A stretch of DNA of 58,592 nucleotides from an uncultured Flavobacteriales bacterium (GCA_938092255.1 CALKHF010000090.1:1-58592); one strand, 5' to 3'. Counted from the first letter of the stretch, positions 1 to 12,140 are shown. Notes: generated by a model from the letters alone, not told the origin. Program-made: numbers and translations.

Positions 1-10
1 TTTAATCGTC

Positions 11-1198
11 TTAATACAAAAAGTTATTATACGGGTATCTGACCTTAAATATTTCTTTAACCTCTTGGTATAAAACCTCTCTTAGCTCTTCCATGTTCTC
101 CTTTTTCTGAGCAGAAATAAAAATGGCCTTTTTTGTACCCAACTTCGACATCCATGATTTCTTTAATAGCTCTAACGACGACATTCCATCAGGGTCTTCT
201 AGTTCATTTACAGGGGCTGTATAGGCATCTATTTTATTGAATACAACTATTGTTGGTTTTTCCGATTTGTCAATTTCTGCCAAGGTCTCATTAACTACAC
301 GAAAATGATCTTCAAAGTTTGGATGAGATATATCTAAAACATGTATTAAAATATCCGCCTCTCTAACCTCATCAAGTGTTGATTTAAAAGATTCCATTAA
401 CTGTTTTGGAAGCTTACGAATAAAACCTACGGTATCCGTAAGTAGCATCGGCAAGTTTCCTAAGACTACTTTTCTCACTGTTGTGTCTAAGGTAGCAAAA
501 AGCTTGTTTTCGGCAAAAACCTTTGATTTGGAGAGCACGTTCATTAAGGTGCTTTTACCTACATTGGTATAGCCCACTAATGCTACACGGACAAGTTGTC
601 CTCTATTCCCTCTTTGGGTATTCATTTGCTTATCGATGTCCTTTAACCTTGTTTTCATTAAAGAAATCCGCTGACTAATAATTCTCCGGTCTGTTTCTAT
701 TTGTGATTCCCCAGGGCCTCGCATACCAATTCCTCCTTTTTGCCTTTCAAGGTGGGTCCACATTCGCGTAAGTCTCGGAAGCATATACTGAAGTTGAGCG
801 AGCTCTACTTGGGTTTTTGCGTGAAAGGTCATTGCTCGACTTGCAAAAATATCTAGAATTAATATCGTTCTATCAAGTATTTTACAATTCAGTTCTCTCT
901 CTATATTTCGAAGCTGAGAAGGAGACAGCTCATCATCAAAAATGACAAGGTCTATTTTATGTTGCGTAATATATTCGTGGATTTCAATTAGTTTTCCCGA
1001 ACCGACATAGGTCTTTGGATTGGGAACGGGAAGTTTTTGTAAAAAATGTTTCTTGGTTATCGCTCCTGCTGTTGTTGCTAAAAACTCCAACTCATCAAGG
1101 TGTTCAAAAGCGATGTCTTCTGAAATCGTTGAATACGCAACACCCACGATTATGCAGCCCTCATTTTGTTTTTCAATTTTTAATTTTGCTTTGGCCAT
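11..1198 (-). CDS. hflX: GTPase HflX
   Basis: GTPase motifs GYTNVGKST and DTVGFI, plus HflX-type GGIGMRGPGESQIETDRR. Confidence 0.95.
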   Translation of the reverse strand: MAKAKLKIEKQNEGCIIVGVAYSTISEDIAFEHLDELEFLATTAGAITKKHFLQKLPVPNPKTYVGSGKLIEIHEYITQHKIDLVIFDDELSPSQLRNIERELNCKILDRTILILDIFASRAMTFHAKTQVELAQLQYMLPRLTRMWTHLERQKGGIGMRGPGESQIETDRRIISQRISLMKTRLKDIDKQMNTQRGNRGQLVRVALVGYTNVGKSTLMNVLSKSKVFAENKLFATLDTTVRKVVLGNLPMLLTDTVGFIRKLPKQLMESFKSTLDEVREADILIHVLDISHPNFEDHFRVVNETLAEIDKSEKPTIVVFNKIDAYTAPVNELEDPDGMSSLELLKKSWMSKLGTKKAIFISAQKKENMEELREVLYQEVKEIFKVRYPYNNFLY

Positions 1199-1516
1199 CT
1201 ATTTTTTTAATGTTTCAACATATTCGGCAAGCCAAATAAAACTTGAATCCCCTTTAATCGTATTCTTGAAGGATGGCATTACACCCTTTCCATCCTTAAT
1301 TATATCAATGATTTGTCTTTTTGAAAGTTTACTGTTTTTAAGCTGCTTGGCTCCGCTTGCACCTTTGTTTCCATCAGAACCATGACAACGCACACAATTA
1401 ATTTGATAGAGTTGTTCTCCCTTTTCCAAGGGCGTTCCTGTTAGCAATTCATCCGGGGTTTCGCTACAGCTAAGACAGAAAAGTGCAATTAAAAAAAAGA
1501 GTCTTCTTAAAACCAT
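1199..1516 (-). CDS. c-type cytochrome (class I), lipoprotein-like
   Basis: Signal peptide with FCLSC lipobox, CVRCH heme motif, GKGVMPSF Met-ligand region. Confidence 0.85.
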   Translation of the reverse strand: MVLRRLFFLIALFCLSCSETPDELLTGTPLEKGEQLYQINCVRCHGSDGNKGASGAKQLKNSKLSKRQIIDIIKDGKGVMPSFKNTIKGDSSFIWLAEYVETLKK

Positions 1517-1932
1517 GAACCATTAAGCGCTTCTCGAAATGGCCATGGAATAGACGCTAAAATTAGAACTAAACCTATTGTATACCAAATCAAAATTTTC
1601 TTGTTTTTTTGTTCGGGGCCCTCTTGCTTTTCAGCCATTTTACGCCCTACTGTCACAACGATGATTGCCAAAAGCATTCCAAGTAAATGCTCCATTCCAT
1701 AAAATCGAGTTACTTCATTCTTCATCCAGCCCGAATCAAAAGATACGTTTCCAGATGTGTAATATAATATTAGACCTAATACAAGCTGAATATGAAGACT
1801 AATCATGGCAAATAAATTTATCATTTTGTCTCTTTTCTCGTAGCTTGTTTTGCTCGCCAAGGCGTTGTAAATGGCATAAATAAGCAAGCCTAATACGAGC
1901 CACCTTAATCCTGAATGTGCGTGTACCAACAT
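1507..1932 (-). CDS. small integral membrane protein (cytochrome b-like hypothetical)
   Basis: About 4 hydrophobic segments with HAHSGLRW start; overlaps the cytochrome c gene in the same operon. Confidence 0.6.
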   Translation of the reverse strand: MLVHAHSGLRWLVLGLLIYAIYNALASKTSYEKRDKMINLFAMISLHIQLVLGLILYYTSGNVSFDSGWMKNEVTRFYGMEHLLGMLLAIIVVTVGRKMAEKQEGPEQKNKKILIWYTIGLVLILASIPWPFREALNGSWF

Positions 1933-1942
1933 AATTTAATTT

Positions 1943-3739
1943 TTAATCGTTTAATTTCAGCACAGCTAAAAATGCTTCTTGTGGGACCTCAACCTTCCCC
2001 ACTTGTCGCATTCTTTTCTTGCCGGCCTTTTGTTTTTCTAATAATTTTCTTTTTCTAGTGATGTCCCCACCATAACATTTTGCAGTAACATCTTTCCTTA
2101 ATGCTTTTATTGTTTCACGAGAAATTATTTTAGCTCCGATTGCCGCCTGAATAGGTATTTCAAACTGTTGTCTCGGAATCAACTCCTTAAGTTTTAAGCA
2201 AATTCTTTTACCCAAATCAAAGGCATTACTTCGATGTACTAATGCAGAAAGAGCATCAACTTGTTCCGAATTTAACAATAAATCCATTTTAATCAGATCC
2301 GATGTTCGATAACCGATTGGATGGTAATCGAAAGACGCATAACCGCGTGATACAGATTTTAAACGGTCATAAAAGTCAAATACAATTTCAGCCAAAGGCA
2401 TTTCAAAACTAATTTCCACGCGGTCTTGAGTCAGATAAACCTGGTTTTTAAGTTCTCCCCTTTTTTCTATGCATAATGTCATTATTGCCCCTACATATTC
2501 TGTCTTTGTTATGACTTGTGCTTGAATATATGGTTCTTCTATTCTCTCCATTCCTGACGGGTCAGGAAGTTCTGAAGGGTTGTTCACTATTAATACTTCG
2601 TCTGGTGCCTTTCTAAGGTAGGACTTGTAAGAAACGTTTGGAACAGTTGTGATTACGGTCATATTGAATTCTCGGTCCAACCGTTCCTGTATAATTTCCA
2701 TGTGGAGCATTCCTAAAAACCCACACCTAAACCCAAATCCTAATGCTGCCGATGACTCTGGTTCAAAGACTAAAGACGAGTCATTCAGCTGAAGCTTTTC
2801 CATAGAATAGCGAAGCTCCTCGTAATCTTCAGTATCCACTGGGTAAATGCCCGCAAAAACCATCGGTTTTACATCTTCAAAACCTTTAATTGCTTCACTA
2901 CACGGGTTTTCTGTTGAGGTAATAGTATCTCCCACTTTTACTTCATTTGCTTGTTTAATGCCGGAAATAATATATCCAACATCTCCCGTTCTTAGTTCTT
3001 TTTGAGGAACCAATCCCATCTTGAGTATTCCAATTTCATCAGCATTATAGTCTCTCTTAGTATTATAAAACCTGATCCTCTGTCCTTTTTTTATTGTTCC
3101 ATTTTTAACCCTGAAATAAGCAATTATTCCCCTGAAAGGATTAAATACCGAATCAAAAATCATAGCCTGAAGGGGTTCATTGTCATTGCCTTTTGGAGCG
3201 GGAATATTTTCAATAACTGATTTTAAAATCTCGTCAACTCCTAATCCTGTTTTTCCTGAAGCGCGAATAATTTCTTCTTCCCCACACCCTATCAGCTCAA
3301 CAATTTGATCTGAAACCTCCTCTGGCATTGCGCCCGGAAGATCCATTTTGTTAAGAATAGGGATAATGTGAAGGTCATGCTCTAATGCCAAATAAAGGTT
3401 AGATATTGTTTGGGCTTCAATTCCTTGAGAGGCATCAACGATCAAAAGAGCTCCTTCACATGCGGCAATAGATCGAGAAACTTCATATGAAAAATCAACA
3501 TGTCCTGGAGTGTCTATAAGATTGAGAATATATTCCTCTCCCTCATACTTATAGCTCATTTGAATGGCGTGGCTTTTTATAGTGATTCCACGCTCTCTTT
3601 CGAGTTCCATGTCATCCAAAGCTTGATTTTGCATCTCTCTTTCAGAAATGGTTCCCGTCGTTTGCAGAAGCCTATCTGCCAAAGTGCTTTTGCCGTGGTC
3701 AATGTGGGCAATGATACAAAAATTGCGTATGTGTTTCAT
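1943..3739 (-). CDS. lepA: Elongation factor 4 (LepA)
   Basis: [25 protein letters not shown] and the LepA C-terminus; ATG at 3739 preferred over the TTG at 3745 in the ORF track. Confidence 0.96.
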   Translation of the reverse strand: MKHIRNFCIIAHIDHGKSTLADRLLQTTGTISEREMQNQALDDMELERERGITIKSHAIQMSYKYEGEEYILNLIDTPGHVDFSYEVSRSIAACEGALLIVDASQGIEAQTISNLYLALEHDLHIIPILNKMDLPGAMPEEVSDQIVELIGCGEEEIIRASGKTGLGVDEILKSVIENIPAPKGNDNEPLQAMIFDSVFNPFRGIIAYFRVKNGTIKKGQRIRFYNTKRDYNADEIGILKMGLVPQKELRTGDVGYIISGIKQANEVKVGDTITSTENPCSEAIKGFEDVKPMVFAGIYPVDTEDYEELRYSMEKLQLNDSSLVFEPESSAALGFGFRCGFLGMLHMEIIQERLDREFNMTVITTVPNVSYKSYLRKAPDEVLIVNNPSELPDPSGMERIEEPYIQAQVITKTEYVGAIMTLCIEKRGELKNQVYLTQDRVEISFEMPLAEIVFDFYDRLKSVSRGYASFDYHPIGYRTSDLIKMDLLLNSEQVDALSALVHRSNAFDLGKRICLKLKELIPRQQFEIPIQAAIGAKIISRETIKALRKDVTAKCYGGDITRKRKLLEKQKAGKKRMRQVGKVEVPQEAFLAVLKLND

Positions 3740-3819
3740 TCGCAATCAAAATTACACTTTAAATACCAATTTGAGTATACTTTAGGGCTATTTTATTAAT
3801 GAGAAAACATCCTGTTTTC

Positions 3820-4863
3820 TCATTTGTTTTTATAAAATCTTGACAATTGAACTTCTGCGTGTAAATCCTTTGCCTCAATGATGAAATCAGTCATTTCTTT
3901 AGCCAATAATGGTGCCATCAAATACCCTTTTGTTCCAAGACCATTGAAAATATAAAAGCCTTTGTGCTTTGGATGTTCTCCCATAACGGGGCGTCGATCA
4001 TAAACTGTCGGCCTTATCCCTGCCACTTGATGTATTATTTCATGACTACCTGAATAAAGGCCATTTATAACCTTTAATAATTCTTTTCTGCCTTCCTCGG
4101 TTACAATAGTATCATTTATATTGCGCTCTATCGTTGCACCCACCATGTATGAGTTAGACCCTATTGGTAGAATAAAGCCTTTCTTGTTCCAGGTTTCTTC
4201 TTTTGGCATTTGCCTCGCCTTTATTGTTAAGATTTGGCCCTTTGTGTGCTGAATTTGAACAGAATTAAAATGAGGAATACTACTATGATCTGAACCGCAG
4301 CAAAAAATCACGGAGTCATATTTTTTACCATTATAAATCATTGTATCCGGATCTAACTTTGTGTGGTCAAATGATTCATATTTCAAGCTGTTGTTGACTT
4401 CAAATAAGTTATGCATTTGTTTCATAAAATGTGGGGCGTTTACCCTAAAAGCATTTTTAACTATTGCAGAACCTAAAAGGTTTAATGGGTTTGTAAATTC
4501 ATGATTGTAAATTTCTTCTGGTGACAAGTATTTCTTAAACTGTTCTTCTCCTTGTTTTTTATTCCAATATTTTTTTTCTTGTTGACTGGCAAAAAACCTC
4601 CTGATTTTGATTGAATTAAAAAATTGACTTTCTGTCGCAAGCTCAACTTCTTTATAAAATGCTTCGGCGGCTGGAAGAAATTCATCTACTCGCCAAGATT
4701 TAGTAACTCTTCTAAATACGATCGGGTTGATCATTCCTGCTGCAATTGATGATGACTTGTTTTGCATATTATCAATCAATAAAACAAAATGTCCTTTTTT
4801 AAGGAGTTGCCAAGCCAAAGAAACTCCTGCAACTCCTCCACCGATAATTAAATGTTTTTTCAT
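3820..4863 (-). CDS. FAD-dependent oxidoreductase (DAO family)
   Basis: N-terminal HLIIGGGVAGVSLAWQLLKKGHFV dinucleotide-binding motif; C-terminal GLGTKGYLMAPLLA. Confidence 0.8.
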   Translation of the reverse strand: MKKHLIIGGGVAGVSLAWQLLKKGHFVLLIDNMQNKSSSIAAGMINPIVFRRVTKSWRVDEFLPAAEAFYKEVELATESQFFNSIKIRRFFASQQEKKYWNKKQGEEQFKKYLSPEEIYNHEFTNPLNLLGSAIVKNAFRVNAPHFMKQMHNLFEVNNSLKYESFDHTKLDPDTMIYNGKKYDSVIFCCGSDHSSIPHFNSVQIQHTKGQILTIKARQMPKEETWNKKGFILPIGSNSYMVGATIERNINDTIVTEEGRKELLKVINGLYSGSHEIIHQVAGIRPTVYDRRPVMGEHPKHKGFYIFNGLGTKGYLMAPLLAKEMTDFIIEAKDLHAEVQLSRFYKNK

Positions 4864-5588
4864 TCGATTCTAACCACTCCTATGGTAAAAATAATTATTT
4901 CGATTGACTCATTTACACTTATGATTTCCTTACAAATCTCTCTTAATGTGGAGCCTGTCGTTACCACATCGTCAACTAATCCAATGGCCTTAAGTTTCTT
5001 AAATTTTTCGGACGCTAAAAATGTGTTTTTCACATTCAATCTACGCTTTTCTCGGCTTAACTTGGTTTGACTTTGGGTTTGTTTACATTTTTGCACGAGT
5101 TTTTGCAAAACGGGGGCTCCTGTAATTGATGATAGACCTTGGGCTATATAATATGCCTGATTGTATCCCCTATCAAACTGTTTTCGATGAAACAGCGCTA
5201 TCGGAATCAAGCAATCCAATTGAGTATCAGACTCACCATCGGAAATCGATAATCCTAGTTCTTCCCCTAAAAGCAAGCCCGTTCTCCATGATCCCCGGTA
5301 TTTTAGCTGGTGAATTAAAGCTTGTTCAACTCCCTCTTTTGAAAAATAAAAAAGACTGTAAGCCGCTTTCACATTTGAAAGATTCACTCCTTGTAAAATT
5401 TGGCTGTTTATCTCTTTTTCAAAAGGTTTTGACCAATTAATTTTCGATTTACAAGCAAAACAAACACCCTTAGTCTTTGTGGTCGTTTCATTATCACAAC
5501 TCAAACACTTTTGAGGAAAAATCAAACCAAAAACAACCTCTATTAAATATTTTAATTGAGAAAAAACCCTTTGAAAACTTGTAAGCAA
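4860..5588 (-). CDS. ComF family phosphoribosyltransferase-like protein
   Basis: CLSC...CFAC zinc-binding N-terminus and PRPP loop VDDVVTTGSTL; apparent TTG start. Confidence 0.88.
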   Translation of the reverse strand: MLTSFQRVFSQLKYLIEVVFGLIFPQKCLSCDNETTTKTKGVCFACKSKINWSKPFEKEINSQILQGVNLSNVKAAYSLFYFSKEGVEQALIHQLKYRGSWRTGLLLGEELGLSISDGESDTQLDCLIPIALFHRKQFDRGYNQAYYIAQGLSSITGAPVLQKLVQKCKQTQSQTKLSREKRRLNVKNTFLASEKFKKLKAIGLVDDVVTTGSTLREICKEIISVNESIEIIIFTIGVVRIE

Positions 5589-5752
5589 AACGATTGTTGT
5601 TTATATGAACATTTATTTGTGAAAAAAGGAATCAATGCCCGTGTCAAATTATTTGATATCTCTTTTATATTTATACCATTATAAAATTGAAAAAAAATCA
5701 ATACCATTTATAAAAAGGCTTGATAAAAGTTTTACAGAACAGTAAAAAACTT

Positions 5753-5831
5753 TGTGGATATCTTTCCCTTTAATGTTGATAATCGCTGAAAGGTCTACTA
5801 GTGAATGCTTTGCGAAATGAGGTGTTGATAA
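5753..5831. promoter_or_regulatory. cluster of three DnaA-box-like 9-mers upstream of nrdB
   Basis: TGTGGATAT (5753-5761, 1 mismatch), TGTTGATAA (5774-5782) and TGTTGATAA (5823-5831), all in the same orientation. Confidence 0.35.
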
Positions 5832-6049
5832 CATTGAGAAATTGTTAATTTCTTTAATTTGAAAAGGTGAGATTTTTGACAATTTTTGTATGCCTCAACA
5901 AAGATAAAAAGCATACAAGAAACAACGACTTTGCTTGAATAATTGAGGAAGCAAAACGCTTAAGGATAATATTGTAAACCCGGCACTAAAATTTAGTTTC
6001 GATTATTGATGTTTTCCTTAAACTGAAACAAAACCAAAAACAAAAGAAT

Positions 6050-7024
6050 ATGTCTGAACAAAAAGAACCCATTCTGCAAGAAAACACAAGTAGGTTTGTG
6101 TTATTTCCAATTCAACATGATGACATTTGGTCTTTTTATAAACGGGCAGAGGCAAGTTTTTGGACCGCAGAAGAAATTGATCTTCAACCGGACTTAATCG
6201 ATTGGGAAAGTAAACTCAATGACAATGAAAGGCATTTTATTAAACATGTACTTGCTTTTTTCGCTGCTTCAGATGGTATTGTCAACGAAAATTTAGCAGA
6301 AAATTTTTTAGCAGAAGTCCAGTACACAGAAGCTAAGTTTTTCTATGGGTTTCAGATTGCAATGGAAAATGTTCATTCAGAAACATATTCGCTACTTATA
6401 GACACTTATATTAAAGATTCTGCGGAGAAAAAACATCTTTTTAATGCTTTAGATACTCTGGATTGTGTTAAAAAGAAAGCTGATTGGGCATTAAGGTGGA
6501 TAGATGAGGGCAATTACGCAGAAAGGCTTGTCGCCTTTGCTGCTGTTGAAGGAATATTCTTTTCTGGATCATTTTGTTCTATTTTCTGGCTGAAAAAAAG
6601 AGGGTTAATGCCTGGGCTTTCGTTCTCTAACGAATTAATCTCAAGAGATGAAGGTCTTCATTGTGATTTTGCTTGCCTCTTATACACAAAACACTTAGTT
6701 AATCAACTTCCAAAAGAAGAAGTAACTAAAATCATAAAAGATGCTGTAGAAATTGAAAAAGAGTTTGTTACCGATGCACTACCTGTCAAGCTCATTGGAA
6801 TGAATTCGGACTTGATGTCAGAATATATTGAATTTGTTGCCGACAGGTTGCTTGTTGAGCTTGGTAACGAAAAAATTTACAACGCTTCTAATCCATTTGA
6901 TTTTATGGAAATGATCTCAATACAAGGCAAAACCAACTTTTTTGAAAAGCGTGTTGGTGAGTATCAAAAAGCTGGGGTGTTATCGGGGGATGATCAAACT
7001 TTTAGTTTGGATGAGGATTTTTAA
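6050..7024 (+). CDS. nrdB: ribonucleoside-diphosphate reductase subunit beta (class I)
   Basis: [34 protein letters not shown] di-iron motifs; adjacent to nrdA. Confidence 0.95.
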   Translation: MSEQKEPILQENTSRFVLFPIQHDDIWSFYKRAEASFWTAEEIDLQPDLIDWESKLNDNERHFIKHVLAFFAASDGIVNENLAENFLAEVQYTEAKFFYGFQIAMENVHSETYSLLIDTYIKDSAEKKHLFNALDTLDCVKKKADWALRWIDEGNYAERLVAFAAVEGIFFSGSFCSIFWLKKRGLMPGLSFSNELISRDEGLHCDFACLLYTKHLVNQLPKEEVTKIIKDAVEIEKEFVTDALPVKLIGMNSDLMSEYIEFVADRLLVELGNEKIYNASNPFDFMEMISIQGKTNFFEKRVGEYQKAGVLSGDDQTFSLDEDF

Positions 7025-7045
7025 GAATAGTTAAAATAGAATTAG

Positions 7046-9394
7046 ATGTACGTAGTAAAAAGAGAAGGAAAAAAAGAACCCGTAAAGTTTGACAAGATTA
7101 CGGCAAGAATTATAAAAATGTGTTATGGCCTAGACCCTTTGGTTTCACCAGAGGCTGTTGCCATGAAGGTTATTGAAGGTATTTACGATGGTGTTTCAAC
7201 ATCTGACCTTGACAATCTTGCTGCAGAGGTCGCGGCGGCTAAAACAATTGATCACCCTGATTATGCATTATTAGCTTCGCGTATTGCCGTGTCAAATTTG
7301 CATAAAGAAACGAAAAAAACATTTTCAGATGTAATGCAAGATTTGTACAATTACATTGATCCAAAAACTGGAGAAAATGCAGCCCTCTTGTCTAAAGAGG
7401 TCCATGATATCATAATGGACAACAAAAACCTGCTCGACTCCAGTATCATATATGACCGGGATTTTAGATACGATTATTTCGGCTTCAAAACGCTAACAAG
7501 GTCGTACCTAATGAAGTTGAATGGCAATATTGCAGAAAGGCCTCAACAAATGCTTATGCGGGTTTCTGTTGGAATTCACAAAAACGACATTGAGTCTGCA
7601 ATTCGCACATACAATTTAATGTCAGAAGGATGGTTTACACATGCCACACCAACATTATTTAATTCTGGAACTCCTAAGCCTCAAATGTCTTCTTGCTTTC
7701 TACTAACAACAAAAGAAGATAGTATAGATGGAATATACGACACCCTCAAGTCTTGTGCTCAAATTTCTCAATCTGCAGGGGGAATCGGCCTATCTATTCA
7801 TGATATTAGAGCAACAGGCTCATACATAAAAGGAACGAATGGTACATCAAACGGAATCGTTCCAATGTTAAGGGTATTTAATGATACCGCACGATATGTT
7901 GATCAAGGAGGAGGAAAACGAAAGGGTTCTTTTGCAATGTATCTTGAACCATGGCATGCCGACGTTTTTGACTTCTTAGATTTAAAAAAGAATCATGGTA
8001 AAGAAGAGCAACGTGCACGTGATTTATTCTATGCTTTATGGATTCCTGATCTATTCATGAAGCGTGTCAAGGAAAACGGAGACTGGACTTTAATGTGTCC
8101 TCACGAATGCCCGGGCTTATCTGATACTCACAGTAAGGAATTTGAAAAGCTTTATACGAAATACGAAAAAGATGGTAAGGGAAGAAAAACCATAAAAGCG
8201 CAAGACCTTTGGTTTAAAATTCTTGAATCACAAATAGAAACAGGTACGCCGTATATGTTATATAAGGATGCTGCTAATGCCAAGTCTAACCAGCAAAACC
8301 TTGGCGTCATCAAGTCTTCTAACCTTTGTACTGAAATTATTGAGTACACCGCTCCAGACGAAGTGGCTGTTTGCAACCTTGCGTCATTGGCGCTTCCTAA
8401 GTATGTTAATGATGATGCCACGTTTGATTTTGAAAAACTATTTGAAGTCACCTATCAAGCCACAATTAACTTGAATAGAATTATTGATGAAAATTATTAC
8501 CCTGTTGAGGAGGCAAAAAACTCTAACTTAAGACATCGGCCTATTGGCCTAGGCGTTCAGGGCCTTGCCGATGCATTCATCATGTTGAGGTTGCCATTTG
8601 AATCAGAAGAAGCAAAAGCCCTTAATCGTGAAGTTTTTGAGACCATTTATTTTGCTTCTATGACAGCGTCAAAAGATTTAGCAAAAGAGGATGGGGCCTA
8701 TGAAACATATCCGGGATCCCCTGTTTCTAAGGGGATATTTCAGTTTGACATGTGGAATGTTAAGCCAACCGAAAGGTGGGAGTGGGACCTTCTCAAAGAT
8801 GAAGTGAAAAAATATGGCGTGAGAAACTCTTTATTGTTGGCTCCAATGCCAACGGCATCAACTGCTCAGATTCTTGGGAACAATGAATGTTTTGAGCCTT
8901 ACACTTCAAACATTTATACGCGAAGAGTTTTATCAGGCGAGTTTATTATTGTAAATAAACACTTATTGAAAGACTTGGTGAAAGAGGGGCTTTGGGATAA
9001 AACGATGAGACAAAAAATAATGGCTGCAAATGGTTCTGTTCAAAACATTGAAGATGTGCCCCAAAATTTAAAGCAATTATACAAAACAGCATGGGAAATC
9101 TCGCAAAAATCAATTATTGAGCAGGCTGCAGATAGAGGTGCATACATTTGTCAAAGTCAATCTCTAAACATCTTTATGGAAAATGCAAATTTTGGTAAAC
9201 TGACATCAATGCATTTTTACGGATGGGAAAAAGGACTTAAAACAGGAATGTATTACCTTCGAACAAAAGCAGCTACAGATGCCATTAAATTCACAGTTGA
9301 TAAGGATGTTGTTGCCAAAAGCACCAGTAAGTCTAAAGAAGAAATAGCCTGTTCTCTAGACGATCCAGATGATTGCGAAATGTGCTCTGGTTAA
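7046..9394 (+). CDS. nrdA: ribonucleoside-diphosphate reductase subunit alpha
   Basis: N-terminal ATP-cone, [41 protein letters not shown]-terminal CEMC redox pair. Confidence 0.96.
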   Translation: MYVVKREGKKEPVKFDKITARIIKMCYGLDPLVSPEAVAMKVIEGIYDGVSTSDLDNLAAEVAAAKTIDHPDYALLASRIAVSNLHKETKKTFSDVMQDLYNYIDPKTGENAALLSKEVHDIIMDNKNLLDSSIIYDRDFRYDYFGFKTLTRSYLMKLNGNIAERPQQMLMRVSVGIHKNDIESAIRTYNLMSEGWFTHATPTLFNSGTPKPQMSSCFLLTTKEDSIDGIYDTLKSCAQISQSAGGIGLSIHDIRATGSYIKGTNGTSNGIVPMLRVFNDTARYVDQGGGKRKGSFAMYLEPWHADVFDFLDLKKNHGKEEQRARDLFYALWIPDLFMKRVKENGDWTLMCPHECPGLSDTHSKEFEKLYTKYEKDGKGRKTIKAQDLWFKILESQIETGTPYMLYKDAANAKSNQQNLGVIKSSNLCTEIIEYTAPDEVAVCNLASLALPKYVNDDATFDFEKLFEVTYQATINLNRIIDENYYPVEEAKNSNLRHRPIGLGVQGLADAFIMLRLPFESEEAKALNREVFETIYFASMTASKDLAKEDGAYETYPGSPVSKGIFQFDMWNVKPTERWEWDLLKDEVKKYGVRNSLLLAPMPTASTAQILGNNECFEPYTSNIYTRRVLSGEFIIVNKHLLKDLVKEGLWDKTMRQKIMAANGSVQNIEDVPQNLKQLYKTAWEISQKSIIEQAADRGAYICQSQSLNIFMENANFGKLTSMHFYGWEKGLKTGMYYLRTKAATDAIKFTVDKDVVAKSTSKSKEEIACSLDDPDDCEMCSG

Positions 9395-9421
9395 TCTTGA
9401 ATATAATTACTTGTATTTCAA

Positions 9422-9445
9422 AAAGGGTTGCTGTTGCGGCCCTTT
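9422..9445 (+). terminator. hairpin between nrdA and purH
   Basis: AAAGGGTTGC-TGTT-GCGGCCCTTT; 10-bp stem including two G.T pairs, then an AT-rich tail. Confidence 0.6.
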
Positions 9446-9474
9446 ATAATTTATAAAGATTCTATTTTTCTAAT

Positions 9475-10995
9475 ATGAAAAAAATTAAATCAGCTCTCAT
9501 TTCCGTTTACTATAAAACGGGCCTAGAAAACATCGTTAAAGAGCTACATAAAAACAATGTTAAAATATATTCAACTGGAGGAACCCAGTCCTTTATTGAG
9601 AACCTGGGAGTGCCTGTAATAAGAGTTGAAGATTTAACAGAATATCCTTCTATTCTTGGAGGTAGAGTAAAAACACTACACCCTAAAGTGTTTGGTGGTA
9701 TCCTGAATAGGCGATCTTTAACCTCCGATCAAGAGACTATTTTAGAATATGGTATTCCTTCTATTGACCTTGTAATCGTTGATCTTTATCCCTTTGAGGA
9801 GGTTTGTGCTTCCGGCGGGAGTCACGATGAAATTATTGAAAAAATAGACATTGGTGGAATTTCACTAATCCGGGCAGCGGCAAAAAACTTTAATGATGTG
9901 TTGGTTTTATCAACGATAAAACAATACGATGGATTTGTTAAAATCCTAAAAGAACAAGGAGCCAATAGTACAGAGGATCAGAGAAAACAATATGCAAGCG
10001 AGGCTTTCCAAATTTCTTCACATTATGATACCTCAATTCATTATTACTTTTCCCCGGAGCAAACTGAGTTTTTAAAAGTCAGTAATTCTAATTCACGTGC
10101 CTTAAGGTATGGTGAAAACCCTCATCAAAAAGGTTTCTTTTTTGGAGACTTTAATGAAATGTTTGAACAGCTTCACGGAAAAGAGCTCTCATACAATAAC
10201 CTTTTGGATGTTGATGCCGCTATGAACCTTATTCTGGAATTTAAAGACGCTTCACCAACCTTTGGGATTTTAAAACACAATAATGCATGTGGCTTTAGCT
10301 CTAGGAAAAACATAAAAGATGCTTATACAGCAGCTTTAGCAGGAGACCCGGTTAGTGCTTTCGGTGGCGTTCTTGTTTCGAACGCAACTATTGATAAAGC
10401 ATCGGCTGAATTAATAACGGATTTATTTTGTGAAGTTCTTATTGCTCCAGGGTTTGAAGATGGTGCACTGGCTATTTTAAAACAAAAAAAGAATAGAATT
10501 CTACTTAAATCTCATTCTTTTGAAAGAGCAAAAAGAACTGTTCGAACAGTTTTAAACGGCTTCCTTGTTCAAGATAGAGACATCGTGACAGAAACAGAAA
10601 ATGAATTAACTTGTGTGACTTTAAAACAAGTAAACGATTCGGAAATCTCCGATCTTTTGTTTGCAAATAAAATATCCAAACATACAAAGTCTAATACTAT
10701 TGTTTTAGCTAAAGACAACCAGCTTCTGGCAAGTGGAACAGGACAAACCTCTAGAGTGGATGCGTTAAGACAGGCTATTCACAAGGCAAAATCTTTTGAT
10801 TTTGACCTAAATGGAGCCGTTATGGCAAGTGATGCTTTTTTTCCTTTTCCCGATTGTGTCGAAATCGCATGTAACGAAGGAATTAAAACCGTTATTCAGC
10901 CCGGAGGATCAATAAAAGACAATCTATCAATTGAGTATTGTAACAAAAATGAAATGAAAATGGTTTTTACCGGAATTCGTCATTTCAAACATTAA
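9475..10995 (+). CDS. purH: bifunctional AICAR formyltransferase/IMP cyclohydrolase
   Basis: ALISVYYKTGLENIVKEL, STGGT, GGRVKTLHPKVFGGIL, LRYGENPHQ, KHNNACG. Confidence 0.96.
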   Translation: MKKIKSALISVYYKTGLENIVKELHKNNVKIYSTGGTQSFIENLGVPVIRVEDLTEYPSILGGRVKTLHPKVFGGILNRRSLTSDQETILEYGIPSIDLVIVDLYPFEEVCASGGSHDEIIEKIDIGGISLIRAAAKNFNDVLVLSTIKQYDGFVKILKEQGANSTEDQRKQYASEAFQISSHYDTSIHYYFSPEQTEFLKVSNSNSRALRYGENPHQKGFFFGDFNEMFEQLHGKELSYNNLLDVDAAMNLILEFKDASPTFGILKHNNACGFSSRKNIKDAYTAALAGDPVSAFGGVLVSNATIDKASAELITDLFCEVLIAPGFEDGALAILKQKKNRILLKSHSFERAKRTVRTVLNGFLVQDRDIVTETENELTCVTLKQVNDSEISDLLFANKISKHTKSNTIVLAKDNQLLASGTGQTSRVDALRQAIHKAKSFDFDLNGAVMASDAFFPFPDCVEIACNEGIKTVIQPGGSIKDNLSIEYCNKNEMKMVFTGIRHFKH

Positions 10996-11059
10996 CTTTA
11001 TTATATTTGAATGTTGCCTTTCATTAAGCGACTTTCATTGTTTCAATATAAATTTTAAA

Positions 11060-12085
11060 ATGGGGATTTTTAGTTTTTTAACGCAAGAGATAGCAATAGA
11101 CTTAGGCACGGCTAATACCCTAATTATTTGGAATGATAAGGTGGTCGTTGACGAACCTTCTATTGTTGCCAAAGATATTCAATCAGGCAAAATTGTAGCT
11201 ATTGGGAAAAAAGCCCAACAGATGCATGGAAAAACCCACAAATTAATTGAAACCGTCCGTCCTCTAAAAGACGGTGTTATCGCTGACTTTCAAAGTGCTG
11301 AACAGATGATTCGCGGAATGATTAAAATGATCAACTCCGGACGAAGTTTATTTAACCCAACATTGAGAATGGTTATTTGCATTCCTTCTGGTATAACTGA
11401 GGTAGAAAAAAGAGCTGTTCGTGATTCTGCTGAACATGCTGGAGCAAAAGAAGTGTATCTTATTCACGAGCCAATGGCCGCCGCTATTGGAATAGGTATA
11501 GATGTTGAAGAACCAATGGGGAACATGATCATAGACATCGGCGGAGGAACATCTGAAATTGCAGTAATTGCATTGGGAGGTATTGTTTGTGATAAATCAA
11601 TAAGAATTGCTGGAGATGACTTCACTAATGATATAGAAGAGTACATGAGGCGACAGCATAATATACTTGTTGGAGAAAGAACCGCTGAACAAATTAAAAT
11701 AGAGGTTGGAGCTGCTCTACCTGATTTAGAAACTCCTCCCTCAGATTTTGCAGTTAGAGGAAGAGACCTGATGACTGGTATTCCAAAAGAAATAATGGTT
11801 TCATATACGGAAGTTGCTCACGCTTTAGATAAAACCATTTCAAAAATTGAAGAAGCCATTTTAAGTGCTTTAGAAATGACTCCTCCTGAATTGTCTGCCG
11901 ACATATACAAAACAGGCATCTATTTGGCTGGAGGAGGATCTATGCTTCGGGGTCTTGATGATCGAATTTCGTCCAAAACAAAACTCCCTGTTCATATTGC
12001 AGAAGATCCATTAAGAGCTGTTGCAAGAGGAACAAGTATTGCTTTAAAAAACATCGATAAGTACCAGTTTCTTATCAAAGACTAA
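11060..12085 (+). CDS. mreB: rod shape-determining protein MreB
   Basis: EIAIDLGTANTLI, MIIDIGGGTSEIAVIALGGIV actin-like motifs. Confidence 0.97.
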   Translation: MGIFSFLTQEIAIDLGTANTLIIWNDKVVVDEPSIVAKDIQSGKIVAIGKKAQQMHGKTHKLIETVRPLKDGVIADFQSAEQMIRGMIKMINSGRSLFNPTLRMVICIPSGITEVEKRAVRDSAEHAGAKEVYLIHEPMAAAIGIGIDVEEPMGNMIIDIGGGTSEIAVIALGGIVCDKSIRIAGDDFTNDIEEYMRRQHNILVGERTAEQIKIEVGAALPDLETPPSDFAVRGRDLMTGIPKEIMVSYTEVAHALDKTISKIEEAILSALEMTPPELSADIYKTGIYLAGGGSMLRGLDDRISSKTKLPVHIAEDPLRAVARGTSIALKNIDKYQFLIKD

Positions 12086-12132
12086 TTCTTTATAATTTTC
12101 TTTTTTCCCGTTTTTATTCAAAGGTTGTTTAT

Positions 12133-12140
12133 TATCTTTG
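12133..12140 (+). promoter_or_regulatory. Bacteroidota -7-like element TATCTTTG immediately upstream of mreC
   Basis: Exact TAnnTTTG match ending 3 nt before ATG at 12144. Confidence 0.45.

Noticed and set aside
5679-5882. 67-aa minus-strand ORF upstream of nrdB
   Set aside because: Short, in an AT-rich regulatory region, no signal of coding selection; treated as non-coding.
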